The translations under genes and the position numbers were made by a program. Below the pieces are notes generated by a model. That model was not told where the DNA came from. It worked only from the letters and a program-made list of their open reading frames with translations, and did not search any database. Of a DNA stretch of 64,000 bases, positions 26,330 through 35,107 are shown piece after piece (the first letter of the stretch is position 1; the number at the start of each line of letters is the position of its first letter). Source of the stretch: an uncultured Treponema sp. (GTDB lineage: Bacteria; Spirochaetota; Spirochaetia; Treponematales; Treponemataceae); assembly GCA_946615905.1 (NCBI GenBank), contig CAMOIE010000007.1, positions 62,001 to 126,000 on the forward strand. Reading direction: 5' to 3'.

Positions 26330-26968
26330 ATGGAATGCAAAATTTCAAAGGAAGAACTAAAGGCGGCCCTTGCCCAGAAGCACGGAAAAGAAAATCAAGA
26401 GAAGTTTGAAAAAGCGACGGTTGCCATCTGCGGACTGGGGGGACTTGGCTCTAATGTTGCGATTGCACTTGCACGGGCCGGAGTTGGAAATTTAATTTTG
26501 ATTGACTTTGACAAAGTTGAAATTTCAAACCTGAACCGGCAGCAGTATAAAATATGTCAGCTTGGAATGGAAAAGGCAAAGGCCTTGCAGGAAAACCTTG
26601 CGGAAATTGCGCCTTTTACAAAAACTCAAATTCACGTTGAGCGCGTAACGGAAGAAAATGCGGTTACGCTTCTTAGCGAGGCCGACGTAATTTGCGAAGC
26701 GTTCGACAGACCCGAGGCAAAGGCGATGCTTGTAAATACAGTGCTTGAAAAACTTTCCGACAAGTATTTGGTCTCTGCTTCCGGCATGGCGGGATTTTCA
26801 ACGGCGAACACGATTAAGACACGCCGCATTGGAAGCAAGCTATTTTTTTGCGGAGATGAAGAAAGCGACGTTGATTCAGGCATCGGGCTTGTTTCAAGCA
26901 GGGTTCTAGTTTGTGCTGCACACGAAGCTCATGCCGTAATCAGAATTATCACTGGAGAAGAAAAATAA
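26330..26968 (+). CDS. thiF: Sulfur carrier protein ThiS adenylyltransferase ThiF
   Basis: E1-like enzyme that adenylates the ThiS C-terminus. 212 residues; Rossmann ATP site [20 protein letters not shown], then [17 protein letters not shown] with the Arg and Asp that hold ATP. The short form without the CxxC zinc clamp of E. coli ThiF, as in many anaerobes. Confidence 0.92.
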   Translation: MECKISKEELKAALAQKHGKENQEKFEKATVAICGLGGLGSNVAIALARAGVGNLILIDFDKVEISNLNRQQYKICQLGMEKAKALQENLAEIAPFTKTQIHVERVTEENAVTLLSEADVICEAFDRPEAKAMLVNTVLEKLSDKYLVSASGMAGFSTANTIKTRRIGSKLFFCGDEESDVDSGIGLVSSRVLVCAAHEAHAVIRIITGEEK

Positions 26969-26982
26969 AACGGGGAACAAAA

Positions 26983-27753
26983 ATGGAAGACGATAAACTT
27001 GTAATCAAAGGCCACGAATTCAATTCAAGGTTTATTTTGGGTTCGGGAAAATATTCGCTCAATCTTATTGAAGCCGCCGTAAAATACGCAGGTGCGGAAA
27101 TTATCACGGTTGCAGTCCGTCGCGCAAATTCAAAAGAAAGCGAAAATATTCTTGACTACATTCCAAAAAACGTGACGCTCTGGCCGAATACTTCGGGCGC
27201 AAGAAACGCAGACGAGGCCGTTCGCATAGCGCGCCTTGCACGGGAGCTTGGCTGCGGAGATTTTATAAAAATTGAAATTATGCGCGACACAAAATATCTT
27301 TTGCCGGACAACGAGCAAACCGTAAAGGCGACAGAAATTCTTGCAAAAGAAGGTTTTATCGTAATGCCGTATATGTATCCTGACTTGAACACGGCGCGCG
27401 ACTTGGTGAATGCAGGAGCTGCCAGCGTTATGCCTCTTGCTTCTCCTATCGGTTCAAACAAGGGGCTTTGCACAAAAGATTTTATCCAGATTTTAATCGA
27501 TGAGATTGGACTTCCGATAATCGTTGATGCCGGCATTGGCTCTCCGTCTCAGGCTTGCGAGGCTATGGAAATGGGGGCTGCTGCAGTTATGTCAAACACT
27601 GCCCTTGCAACAGCTAAAAATATTCCTGCTATGGCACAGGCTTTTGGAAAGGCAGTTCAGGCAGGTCGTGAAGCATACCTTGCAGGCCTTGGCAGAGTTC
27701 TTTCGCGAGGGGCAGAACCCTCAGATACTCTCACAGGATTTTTGCGCGACTAG
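26983..27753 (+). CDS. thiG: Thiazole synthase ThiG
   Basis: TIM-barrel enzyme assembling thiazole phosphate from DXP, dehydroglycine and ThiS-thiocarboxylate. 256 residues. Motifs: [64 protein letters not shown] and [22 protein letters not shown]. Start at 26983 (GGGGA upstream) fits the family; in-frame upstream codons overlap thiF and do not resemble ThiG. Confidence 0.96.
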   Translation: MEDDKLVIKGHEFNSRFILGSGKYSLNLIEAAVKYAGAEIITVAVRRANSKESENILDYIPKNVTLWPNTSGARNADEAVRIARLARELGCGDFIKIEIMRDTKYLLPDNEQTVKATEILAKEGFIVMPYMYPDLNTARDLVNAGAASVMPLASPIGSNKGLCTKDFIQILIDEIGLPIIVDAGIGSPSQACEAMEMGAAAVMSNTALATAKNIPAMAQAFGKAVQAGREAYLAGLGRVLSRGAEPSDTLTGFLRD

Positions 27754-27780
27754 ATTTTAAAAGTTTTGTAAGGCATTAAA

Positions 27781-29034
27781 ATGGAAAACAACTATTTCGT
27801 AGATTCAAAAAAACTCTCTCCGGCGGCTCTTGAAAAAAAACACAAGCTTGAAAATGATCCGTCTTGCCGCACAAACCACATGGAATACATGAACGGCATG
27901 GAGCGCCTCCAATCCGACATAATGCAAAAAGTTTTGGACGAAGTTTCATCTTTTGATTATGAAAAATACACGGCAAAGGATGTCCTTCGTGCATTGCAAA
28001 ATCCGAATGTTTTAATAGAAGATTTAAAGGCTTTGCTTTCTCCTGCCGCCGAACCTTTCCTTGAAAAAATGGCAAAAAGAGCGCGCCTTGAAACACAGAA
28101 GCATTTTGGAAACACGGTCTATCTTTTTACTCCGCTTTACATTGCAAACTACTGCGAAAATTATTGCGTCTACTGCGGCTTTAATTGCTACAACGACATC
28201 AAGCGCGTAAAGCTGAACATGGAACAAATTGAATCGGAGATGAAAGTTATCGCACAAAGCGGAATGGAAGAAATTTTGCTTTTAACTGGTGAAAGCCGTT
28301 CTCAAAGCGGAATTGAATACATCGGAGAGGCATGCAAGCTCGCGCGAAAATACTTCCGCATGGTAGGCGTTGAAATCTATCCTGTAAACACGGACGAATA
28401 CCGCTACCTTCACGAGTGCGGCGTTGACTATGTTACGGTCTTTCAGGAAACTTATGATTCAAACCGTTATGAGCAGCTTCATCTTATGGGACACAAGCGC
28501 GTTTGGCCTTACAGGTTCGATTCTCAAGAGCGTGCTTTGATGGCCGGAATGCGTGGCGTTGCAGGTTCTGCATTGCTTGGACTTTCCGACTTTAGGAAGG
28601 ACGCACTTGCAAGCGCGCTCCACATGTATTTTTTGCAGCGAAAATATCCACACGCAGAAATCTCACTTTCTTGCCCACGCCTCCGCCCGATTGTAAACAA
28701 CGAAAAAATAAATCCGCTTGACGTGCATGAAAAGCAGCTTTGCCAAATTCTTTGCGCATACAGAATTTTCCTTCCGTTTGCCGGAATCACGGTTTCTTCA
28801 AGGGAATCAAAAGAGTTCAGAGACGGAATTGTAAAAATCTGTGCGACAAAAATTTCGGCGGGAGTTTCAACCGGAATTGGAGACCACGAAAGCAAGTACA
28901 CCGGAAAAAAATCTGAAGGTGAAGAGGGCGACGAGCAGTTTGAAATCAACGACTCCAGAAGTTTTAAAGCGATGTACAGCGACATGAGCGAAAACGGCCT
29001 GCAACCTGTCTTGAACGATTACCTTTATGTGTGA
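27781..29034 (+). CDS. thiH: 2-iminoacetate synthase ThiH (radical SAM)
   Basis: Radical-SAM tyrosine lyase giving dehydroglycine for ThiG. The 4Fe-4S motif CENYCVYC (Cys125, Cys129, Cys132) is intact, followed by GFNCYNDIKR and LLLTGESRSQSGIEYI. 417 residues is a little longer than E. coli ThiH; the first about 70 residues match the anaerobe-type N-terminal helical region. It overlaps thiE by 8 nt. Confidence 0.95.
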   Translation: MENNYFVDSKKLSPAALEKKHKLENDPSCRTNHMEYMNGMERLQSDIMQKVLDEVSSFDYEKYTAKDVLRALQNPNVLIEDLKALLSPAAEPFLEKMAKRARLETQKHFGNTVYLFTPLYIANYCENYCVYCGFNCYNDIKRVKLNMEQIESEMKVIAQSGMEEILLLTGESRSQSGIEYIGEACKLARKYFRMVGVEIYPVNTDEYRYLHECGVDYVTVFQETYDSNRYEQLHLMGHKRVWPYRFDSQERALMAGMRGVAGSALLGLSDFRKDALASALHMYFLQRKYPHAEISLSCPRLRPIVNNEKINPLDVHEKQLCQILCAYRIFLPFAGITVSSRESKEFRDGIVKICATKISAGVSTGIGDHESKYTGKKSEGEEGDEQFEINDSRSFKAMYSDMSENGLQPVLNDYLYV

Positions 29035-29626
29035 AAATAATTTTATCGAAAGAATAAAAAAAATCTGTCCTCAAGAAAAAATTATCTGCATCACCAACAG
29101 GGCCTTGTGTCCTGTTCCGCTTGAAGAAAAAATATCTTTTTTGCTTTCTCAAGGATTTTCAAAAATAATCTTGCGCGAAAAAGATTTAAGCGAAGAAGAA
29201 TACAAAGAACTTTTGCAGCGTGTTTTACAAACTTCAACTGACGCAAAAGAAAAAATCATCGTCCACAATTTTTATAAAATCGCTCTGGAAGAAAAAATAA
29301 ATGCCCTTCATGTTCCGCTTGAAGTTCTAAAAAAAATGAGCGACATAGAAAGAAAATCGTTTGCAACTTTAGGCGCCTCCTGTCATTCAGTTGAAGACGC
29401 GTTAGAAGCACAAAAACTTGGTTGCACCTACATCCTTGCAGGCCACATCTTCCCCACGGATTGCAAAAAAGGCTTGGCACCGCGCGGCCTTGAATTTTTG
29501 CAAAGCGTCTGTAGTGCGGTAAAAATTCCAGTTTACGCATTGGGCGGAATAAACGAGCGCAACGCCACGCTCACTTTAGAAAACGGAGCCGGCGGAATTG
29601 CAATGATGAGTGCGTTGATGAGATAA
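29027..29626 (+). CDS. thiE: Thiamine-phosphate synthase ThiE/TenI family
   Basis: TIM-barrel protein of 199 residues. IICITNRALC, IILREKDLSEEEY, GASCHSVEDAL, YILAGHIFPTDCKKG and VYALGGINERN match ThiE/TenI strands in order. ThiE joins thiazole phosphate to HMP-PP; TenI is a thiazole tautomerase. The residues KEKD and FPTDCKKG leave both roles possible; as the only member in this operon, ThiE is the simpler call. It starts inside the 3' end of thiH. Confidence 0.85.
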   Translation: MCENNFIERIKKICPQEKIICITNRALCPVPLEEKISFLLSQGFSKIILREKDLSEEEYKELLQRVLQTSTDAKEKIIVHNFYKIALEEKINALHVPLEVLKKMSDIERKSFATLGASCHSVEDALEAQKLGCTYILAGHIFPTDCKKGLAPRGLEFLQSVCSAVKIPVYALGGINERNATLTLENGAGGIAMMSALMR

Positions 29627-29628
29627 AA

Positions 29629-29735
29629 GAAAAGCCGTTTTGCCCTTGCACATCGCCTAGTGTGGAGGCGTACGGTTTTCTGTTGATTTGGCGGAAAAGC
29701 ACCCTAAAGTGCACCCTTATCAGGGGCTTTTTTTG
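29629..29735 (+). terminator. Structured 3' region and terminator of the thi operon
   Basis: Two parts. A stem AGAAAAGCCGT / ACGGTTTTCT encloses CGCC/GGCG at 29629-29681. Then AAAGCACCCT (29696-29705) pairs with AGGGGCTTT (from 29722) and leads into T7, the likely terminator; a nested GCAC/GTGC hairpin competes with it. Confidence 0.65.
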
Positions 29736-29763
29736 CGCTTGAAAATAATTTATAATTTCCTTC

Positions 29764-31209
29764 ATGTTTGCGACTGTTTTCAAGCTGATTTTCGTAATTA
29801 ATTCAATCATCGCAATATTTTCATTGATTCCTGTCGGAGCCGCTGTTTATTGCGGAGAATATTCATCTTTGCCGGATTTTTTGATTCCCTTCTCAGTGAG
29901 TCTTCTTTTAGGATTTGCGGTGATTTTCTTTAGCAAAAAGAAGCCGATAAATCTTTCAATCAGAAATGTTTATGTAATAGTTTCCGCGGCATGGATTTCG
30001 ATTTGCCTTTACGGCTCTGTTCCACTGGTGCTTTGCGGAAAATTCTCTTCATTTTCTGACGCTTTTTTTGAGAGCGTTTCAGGATTTACGACTACCGGAG
30101 CTTCAATTCTGAATGACGTGGACGTTCTCCCCCGCTCTATGAATTTATGGCGCTGCGAAATGCACTGGCTCGGCGGTATGGGTGTCATCGCGCTGACTGT
30201 TGCCCTGATGCCTTTGCTTGGAGTCGGGGGCTTTCAGCTGATAAAGGCTGAGTCTACCGGTGTGGAAAAAGGCAAACTCACTCCGAAAATCGCCGAGACT
30301 TCAAAAACACTTTGGCTCCTCTATTTGGCCTTTACCCTTGTTCAGGCAATTCTTTTGATGTTCTGCGGAATGGACTGGATTGACGCCATGGCCTATGCCT
30401 TTTCAACATTGGGAACCGGTGGATATGCGATGACCAATGCCGGACTCGCCGCCTTTGAACATCAAGTTGCAATCGAAATAATCTGCACGATTTTTATGGT
30501 TTTGGGCGGCATAAATTTCAGTTTGTATTTTTATGCCCTTTCCGGCCGCTTTGCGGAAGTCAAAAAAAACAGTGAATTGAAGGCGTATTTGTGGATTATG
30601 TTTTCATTCATGCTGGGAATCGGAATTCTTTTGATTCCTTATTACGGTTCATTTGCAAGGGCAATACGGTTTTCAACATTCCACGTCGCCTCGATTATGA
30701 CGACGACGGGTTTTTCCACTTATGACTATACCCTTTGGCCCTCTTATGCGAAATTCCTCCTCTTTGCCCTATTTTTTATCGGCGGCTCGTCTGGCTCCAC
30801 TGCCGGCGGATTTAAAGTCGTCCGATGGGTTGTTCTTGCCAAGCAGGCTAAAAATGAAATTATGAGGATGCTGCATCCCCACGGAATTTTTACGGTTCGA
30901 CTGGACGGAAAGCCCGGCAGAAAGGACTTGGTTTTTTCTGTCTCCGCCTTTATTTACGTCTATATGACATTGGTTGCGATAACTGCCTTTATGGGAACCT
31001 TGGCAGATTTGGACGTTTACTCGGCGATTACGGCTTCGCTGTCTATGGTTCAGAATGTCGGACCGGCTTTTGATAAACTTGGCCCAACGGTAAACTACGG
31101 ATTTTTACCGGTCTGGCTTAAGTGGTGGTATTGTTTTTCCATGATTGCGGGTCGTCTTGAATTATACAATATTTTGATTTTCTTCACTCCAGCCTTCTGG
31201 AAAAAATAA
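29764..31209 (+). CDS. trkH: Potassium uptake protein TrkH/KtrB
   Basis: Channel subunit of 481 residues with four pore repeats: SGFTTTGAS, FSTLGTGGYA, IMTTTGFST and SMVQNVGPAF as selectivity-filter segments, plus GGSSGSTAGGFKV. The regulatory subunit TrkA is encoded at 1-981. There is no Shine-Dalgarno; TATAAT at 29751-29756 lies 7 nt before the ATG, so a leaderless mRNA is probable. Confidence 0.95.
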   Translation: MFATVFKLIFVINSIIAIFSLIPVGAAVYCGEYSSLPDFLIPFSVSLLLGFAVIFFSKKKPINLSIRNVYVIVSAAWISICLYGSVPLVLCGKFSSFSDAFFESVSGFTTTGASILNDVDVLPRSMNLWRCEMHWLGGMGVIALTVALMPLLGVGGFQLIKAESTGVEKGKLTPKIAETSKTLWLLYLAFTLVQAILLMFCGMDWIDAMAYAFSTLGTGGYAMTNAGLAAFEHQVAIEIICTIFMVLGGINFSLYFYALSGRFAEVKKNSELKAYLWIMFSFMLGIGILLIPYYGSFARAIRFSTFHVASIMTTTGFSTYDYTLWPSYAKFLLFALFFIGGSSGSTAGGFKVVRWVVLAKQAKNEIMRMLHPHGIFTVRLDGKPGRKDLVFSVSAFIYVYMTLVAITAFMGTLADLDVYSAITASLSMVQNVGPAFDKLGPTVNYGFLPVWLKWWYCFSMIAGRLELYNILIFFTPAFWKK

Positions 31210-31230
31210 TTTATTCGTTCGGAAGGGAAA

Positions 31231-32019
31231 TTAAATCAGATTTGCATGAAAGGATAAGCCAATTTCAGTTGCGTTAAAGCGATAAGTTGACTCATCAAAG
31301 ATATAGCTACCTTTATCTAAGCCTTTTCTAAAGGCCACGAAGAGGGTGAATCCAATCTTGTTGAAATTCGCAATAACTTCTCCCCCGAAATTCAGGCAGC
31401 GGATAATATCATTGAAGTCCAAAGTTGCAACCCCAAAAGGTGAATATGAAAAGTAGAAATTTTGTGAAAAAGTCCTTGATATGTAATGGTTATATTGAAA
31501 TCCAACTGTCAACGTGTTGACTTTGAGGCTGTCGATGGAATTTTTTATTTTGAACCTGTAGTTTACAAATGAATATCCCGTAAAAAGATAGATTTCTCTG
31601 CTTTCGATTATTTGCGGAGTCGGCAATAAAAATTGTGAATCAAATTCTATGCATTGCAGGATATCATTCAAAAGACTTTCATTGCTTGTTTCAACGGAAT
31701 TCATGGAGTCGGTCCAAAAAAAATTGGGAATTTTTGAAAATCCCATGTTTAATTGTGCCTTTGTAAAAAGCTGCTTGTCGTAATAAGAATGAAAAAGAAG
31801 TCCCTTGAATCCTACTACTTGGGAATTTGGCTTGTCCGAGACACCTTCCTTTGCAAAAATATTTTGAATTCCGCGGGTCGTTTCAAAAGTCCATTCGATT
31901 CCGCTGAAAGGCTCAATAGAATAAAGCTCTAAAGCTCCAGCGGATTCAACCTTTCCTGCAAAAAATAAGAGAAAAAAAACTATGAAAAAAATAAAACTCT
32001 CTCTGAAATTTTTTTTCAT
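31231..32019 (-). CDS. Exported hypothetical, probable outer-membrane beta-barrel
   Basis: 262 residues. An N-terminal signal segment (MKKNFRESFIFFIVFFLLFFAG) is followed by alternating aromatic/polar strands (VNTLTVGFQYNHYISRTFSQNFYFSYSPFG, GFTLFVAFRKG) and a C-terminus ending GLSFHANLI, which suits a small beta-barrel. No enzyme motif. It lies 8 nt downstream of arginase on the same strand, though a functional link is unlikely. I do not recognise the family. Confidence 0.6.
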   Translation of the reverse strand: MKKNFRESFIFFIVFFLLFFAGKVESAGALELYSIEPFSGIEWTFETTRGIQNIFAKEGVSDKPNSQVVGFKGLLFHSYYDKQLFTKAQLNMGFSKIPNFFWTDSMNSVETSNESLLNDILQCIEFDSQFLLPTPQIIESREIYLFTGYSFVNYRFKIKNSIDSLKVNTLTVGFQYNHYISRTFSQNFYFSYSPFGVATLDFNDIIRCLNFGGEVIANFNKIGFTLFVAFRKGLDKGSYIFDESTYRFNATEIGLSFHANLI

Positions 32020-32027
32020 GTGGTGAA

Positions 32028-32936
32028 TTAAAAAATTTTTTCTCCAAGCAGGCGGGCTACAAGTTCTACGGCAAGGGCTGCTGTTTCATTGTGAACGTCC
32101 AAAACTGGATTTACCTCAACAATTTCAGCAGATTTTACCAGTCCAGAATCTGACATTTCTTCCATTAACAGAAGTGCTTCGCGGTTAGTCATTCCGGCTG
32201 GCAGTTGGTAACCGGTTCCGGGGGCGAACATCGGGTCAAGGCAGTCCATATCGAAAGAAACATGAACGCAGTCAACACGCTTTTTAAAGAATCTGATTAC
32301 TTGGCGGACAACTTCGCAAAATCCTATGCGGTCTATATCGCTCATTGTAAAAGCTGTGACACCGGCTTCTTTCATTAAGACTTTTTCGCCATGGTCAACG
32401 GAACGAAGACCAACGTAGCAGACGTTTTTCGGGTCAATTTTACGGCCCTCAAAATAGAGATTTGTTAACTCTGGCAACCCGTATCCACAGGAAGCTGACA
32501 TACATTCGCCGTGAATATTCCCAGAGGGAGACGTTACATCGGTATTAAAATCTCCGTGGGCATCAACATAAAGGACTCCTGGCGTGATGTTCTTCTTTTT
32601 GCATGCTGCAGAAAATCCGGCAAGGCTTCCAAGGGCGATTGAATGGTCTCCGCCCAAAATTAAAGGAAAATCGCCTAAATTGAGGGCGGACTCGACTTCG
32701 CAGGCCAGCTGGGTGTTTGCGGTGACAATCGGCGTTAAGTATTTTGCTTTTGGATTTCCGATTTCTGTATATTCCTGTGGGGCGATTTGCATTGGTGAAA
32801 AATATCGTTTTGTTGAATGACCAAGACTTTCAAGCCGTTCTTTGATTCCTGCTAAGCGGATTGCGGAAGGTCCCATGTCAGCTCCTCGGCGGCTGGCACC
32901 AAAGTCAAGTGGCATTTCAAAGATGTGAATATTCAT
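32028..32936 (-). CDS. rocF: Arginase
   Basis: Manganese enzyme splitting arginine into ornithine and urea. 302 residues. Metal-binding motifs GGDHS, DAHGDFN and SFDMDCLDP, and the N-terminal ASRRGADMGPSAIR, point to arginase rather than agmatinase. Ornithine is used in treponemal peptidoglycan (family knowledge), a plausible purpose. ATG at 32936 is used because GGAG lies 6 nt upstream; a TTG at 32948 overlaps that Shine-Dalgarno. Confidence 0.93.
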   Translation of the reverse strand: MNIHIFEMPLDFGASRRGADMGPSAIRLAGIKERLESLGHSTKRYFSPMQIAPQEYTEIGNPKAKYLTPIVTANTQLACEVESALNLGDFPLILGGDHSIALGSLAGFSAACKKKNITPGVLYVDAHGDFNTDVTSPSGNIHGECMSASCGYGLPELTNLYFEGRKIDPKNVCYVGLRSVDHGEKVLMKEAGVTAFTMSDIDRIGFCEVVRQVIRFFKKRVDCVHVSFDMDCLDPMFAPGTGYQLPAGMTNREALLLMEEMSDSGLVKSAEIVEVNPVLDVHNETAALAVELVARLLGEKIF

Positions 32937-33113
32937 TTTAAACTCCAAAAAATTTTAAATTATCAAAAAAATTGTCGTTAAAATTATAACAAATTACCGC
33001 CAATGTGCAAAGAAAGTACGTTTTTAAATGTAGACTTTATTTTTAAAAAGAAAGATAATAATTTATATATGTATTCGTGCTTAGTCGGCTCAATACAAAA
33101 AAATGGGGTTTTT

Positions 33114-33764
33114 ATGAAAAGATCTTTTGAACGCATTTTATTCGTAATTGGTATGGGGATTGTCTTCCTCGGAAACTTTCTTCCGGTGGTAAATGTTAAT
33201 GCTGCTGGTGAAGATGAATACGAAGATGAAGAATACCTCGAAGAAGATGATGAAATTGAAGAAAGCAATGAATATTCTGATGACGTTGCAACTTATTCAA
33301 ATGATGAGGCCACTGATTCCGAAGCAGAAGGAACAGAAGATGCTGTAGCTGAATCTGATATGGCAGATACGACAGAAGCAACCGTTGAAGAAGATGCCCT
33401 TGCTGATTTAACAGAAGAATCTTCAGACGAAGAAGAAGCTCCGGAAGAACCTGATTATAAGAACGTATTCGGCGCAGCTGTATATTACAATGAGCCTGGA
33501 ACAGCCCAGATTTCTACATTTATGGTAATAGTTTGGCTTGCATCTCTTGCAGGAATTATTACATTCCTTCTTGTTAAACATGCAGCTGGCGATGTAGTTT
33601 CTTGGCTTGTGGGAGCTGCTTTTGGAATTGCGGCAATTGTTGCAATTTCTTCTGAACACTCTTGCTCAATGTTTGCTTGGGCATCTGTAGGTGCTTACGT
33701 AATTTTGGTTGGTTACATTGTTGCCCTCGTTGGAATCGTAAAGAACGCAATCAAAACAAAGTAA
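33114..33764 (+). CDS. Membrane protein with acidic low-complexity segment
   Basis: 216 residues. N-terminal signal/anchor (FERILFVIGMGIVFLGNFLPVV) followed by about 90 residues dominated by Glu, Asp, Ser and Thr, then three hydrophobic helices (FMVIVWLASLAGIITFLLV, VVSWLVGAAFGIAAIVAI, WASVGAYVILVGYIVALVGI). Function unknown. The acidic part may be periplasmic and bind cations. ATG at 33114 is preferred (GGGG 7 nt upstream); the frame is open further up but the upstream codons look non-coding. Confidence 0.7.
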   Translation: MKRSFERILFVIGMGIVFLGNFLPVVNVNAAGEDEYEDEEYLEEDDEIEESNEYSDDVATYSNDEATDSEAEGTEDAVAESDMADTTEATVEEDALADLTEESSDEEEAPEEPDYKNVFGAAVYYNEPGTAQISTFMVIVWLASLAGIITFLLVKHAAGDVVSWLVGAAFGIAAIVAISSEHSCSMFAWASVGAYVILVGYIVALVGIVKNAIKTK

Positions 33765-33787
33765 ATTTTCTAAAACTTAAATAAAAA

Positions 33788-33821
33788 AGTCGCCAGGATT
33801 TTCTGGTGACTTTTTTTCGTT
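33788..33821 (+). terminator. Intrinsic terminator
   Basis: AGTCGCCAG pairs with CTGGTGACT, loop GATTTT, then T7. It follows the acidic membrane-protein gene. Confidence 0.9.
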
Positions 33822-33891
33822 TTTTTTTCATAAAGCTTAGTCATTCGGTTGACTTGTCATTCTATTTTTGATATTATCTTATCATTCATTC

Positions 33892-33965
33892 GGGGGTGTA
33901 GCTCACCTGGCTAGAGCGCGTGCATGGCATGCACGAGGTAACCGGTTCAAGTCCGGTCATCTCCA
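33892..33965 (+). tRNA. tRNA-Ala (anticodon GGC)
   Basis: 74 nt cloverleaf. Acceptor GGGGGTG pairs with CATCTCC; D arm GCTC/GAGC; anticodon stem CGTGC/GCACG with loop ATGGCAT, so anticodon GGC; T arm ACCGG/CCGGT with loop TTCAAGT. Discriminator is A; CCA is not encoded. A terminator follows immediately. Confidence 0.96.
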
Positions 33966-33967
33966 TC

Positions 33968-34001
33968 AAAGTCTTTCGTTTAGACGGAAGACTTTTTTTA
34001 T
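33968..34001 (+). terminator. Terminator after tRNA-Ala
   Basis: AGTCTTTC pairs with GGAAGACT around GTTTAGAC, then T7. Confidence 0.85.
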
Positions 34002-34176
34002 TTTAAATGTTTATATAAACGCCTCAGGCGGGCTTGAACCGGTTTCCGAAATGAGCGCCGAGCAGGTGCGAGGAAAAGGCGACAAGGATGCCGCCGACAG
34101 CGAATGAAGGCGCCCGGAAGGAGCGAACAGGAAGTTTGCGACTGTAGGGACTGGTATTCAAGTCCGGTCATCTCCA
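34002..34176 (+). repeat. Insert ending in a duplicate of the tRNA-Ala 3' end
   Basis: The last 20 nt of the tRNA gene (TTCAAGTCCGGTCATCTCCA, 33946-33965) recur exactly at 34157-34176. The sequence between is GC-rich with no gene and no recognised element. The second copy is again followed by a terminator. This is the pattern left when an element integrates into, or is lost from, a tRNA 3' end. Confidence 0.75.
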
Positions 34177-34177
34177 C

Positions 34178-34213
34178 TAAAAGACTTCTGTTTATAGCAG
34201 AGGTCTTTTTTAT
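34178..34213 (+). terminator. Terminator after the duplicated tRNA end
   Basis: AAGACTTCTG pairs imperfectly with CAGAGGTCTT, loop TTTATAG, then a T tract. It resembles the terminator behind the intact tRNA. Confidence 0.8.
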
Positions 34214-34240
34214 TTTAAAAAAAATCACTATTATTTGCCC

Positions 34241-35107
34241 ATGGTTTTTCTTGAATTCAACGACCTTTCTTTTGTATATCCGCCCGTAGAAGGCGACCTT
34301 GACGAAAAAGGAGAGCAGATAATCCCCCGCCCTGTATTTGACCACTTTACCGCAGAACTCCCCTCCGGCTTTGTGAATTTTATCGGTCCGAACGGTTGTG
34401 GAAAAACGACCCTTTTAATGCTGGCCTCCGGCAGATTGGCTCCGACAAACGGTTCCGTTTCCCTTTTGGGGCAAAATCCCTATCTTTTGGGGCAGGAGGC
34501 GAAAAATCTTCTGGCTTCCGTAATTTATCAGAACATGGAATTTGAGTCCGGGGACTCTGTAAAAGCCCTTTTAAACGAAGTTTATGAAAGTGGAAATCTC
34601 AAGGGCCGGGCGGCCGGAATTCGCGACAAGAATTCAGATTTGCTTGAGGAAGTAATTTCAATTTTTGAGCTGGAAAACCTTTTGAACCACGGACTTACAA
34701 AACTGAGCAAGGGAGAAATGCAGAGGGTCTTGCTGGCATTCAGCATTTTGTACGGCAGTCCGTCAATTTTTATGGATGAGCCGATGTTCGCAATGGAAGA
34801 CCGTCAAAAAGAATCATCGTTAGCGTATCTCCGTGATTTTGTCCACGAAACAGGAACTACGATTTACGTCTCTCTGCATGAAATTGACTTGAGCCGCAAA
34901 TACGCTGACCAAGTTTTGCTTTTTTACCCCAACCGGGACATGTCTCTTGGAAGCCCGGAAGAGGTCTTAACTAACGAAGATTTGGAAAAAGCCTATGGAG
35001 TGCCGGCGGCCATGCTCAAAAGCAAGGAAGATTTGACCCGCCAGCAGCTCAAAGACGTTTCAGATTTGATTAAAAAGGAGCTTCGTCCGGATTCCGGGCG
35101 GGAATAA
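34241..35107 (+). CDS. ABC transporter ATP-binding protein (orphan)
   Basis: 288-residue ATPase. Walker A GPNGCGKTT, signature LSKGEMQRVLLAFSI, Walker B IFMDEPMFAMED and switch His in VSLHEIDLS. Compared with usual ABC ATPases, Ser/Gly positions of the signature are kept as SKGE. No permease or binding protein is adjacent. Near-N-terminal insertion EGDLDEKGEQIIPRPVFDHF is unusual. Start ATG at 34241 has no Shine-Dalgarno; TATTAT at 34229-34234 ends 6 nt upstream, suggesting a leaderless mRNA. It overlaps the convergent aldo/keto reductase by 38 nt. Confidence 0.85.
   Translation: MVFLEFNDLSFVYPPVEGDLDEKGEQIIPRPVFDHFTAELPSGFVNFIGPNGCGKTTLLMLASGRLAPTNGSVSLLGQNPYLLGQEAKNLLASVIYQNMEFESGDSVKALLNEVYESGNLKGRAAGIRDKNSDLLEEVISIFELENLLNHGLTKLSKGEMQRVLLAFSILYGSPSIFMDEPMFAMEDRQKESSLAYLRDFVHETGTTIYVSLHEIDLSRKYADQVLLFYPNRDMSLGSPEEVLTNEDLEKAYGVPAAMLKSKEDLTRQQLKDVSDLIKKELRPDSGRE

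Noticed and set aside
32984-33268. Minus-strand frame rich in Ser and Tyr (MLSSISSSSSRYSS...)
   Set aside because: It is the reverse reading of the acidic GAA/GAT repeats of the 33114 gene; no Shine-Dalgarno and no domain.
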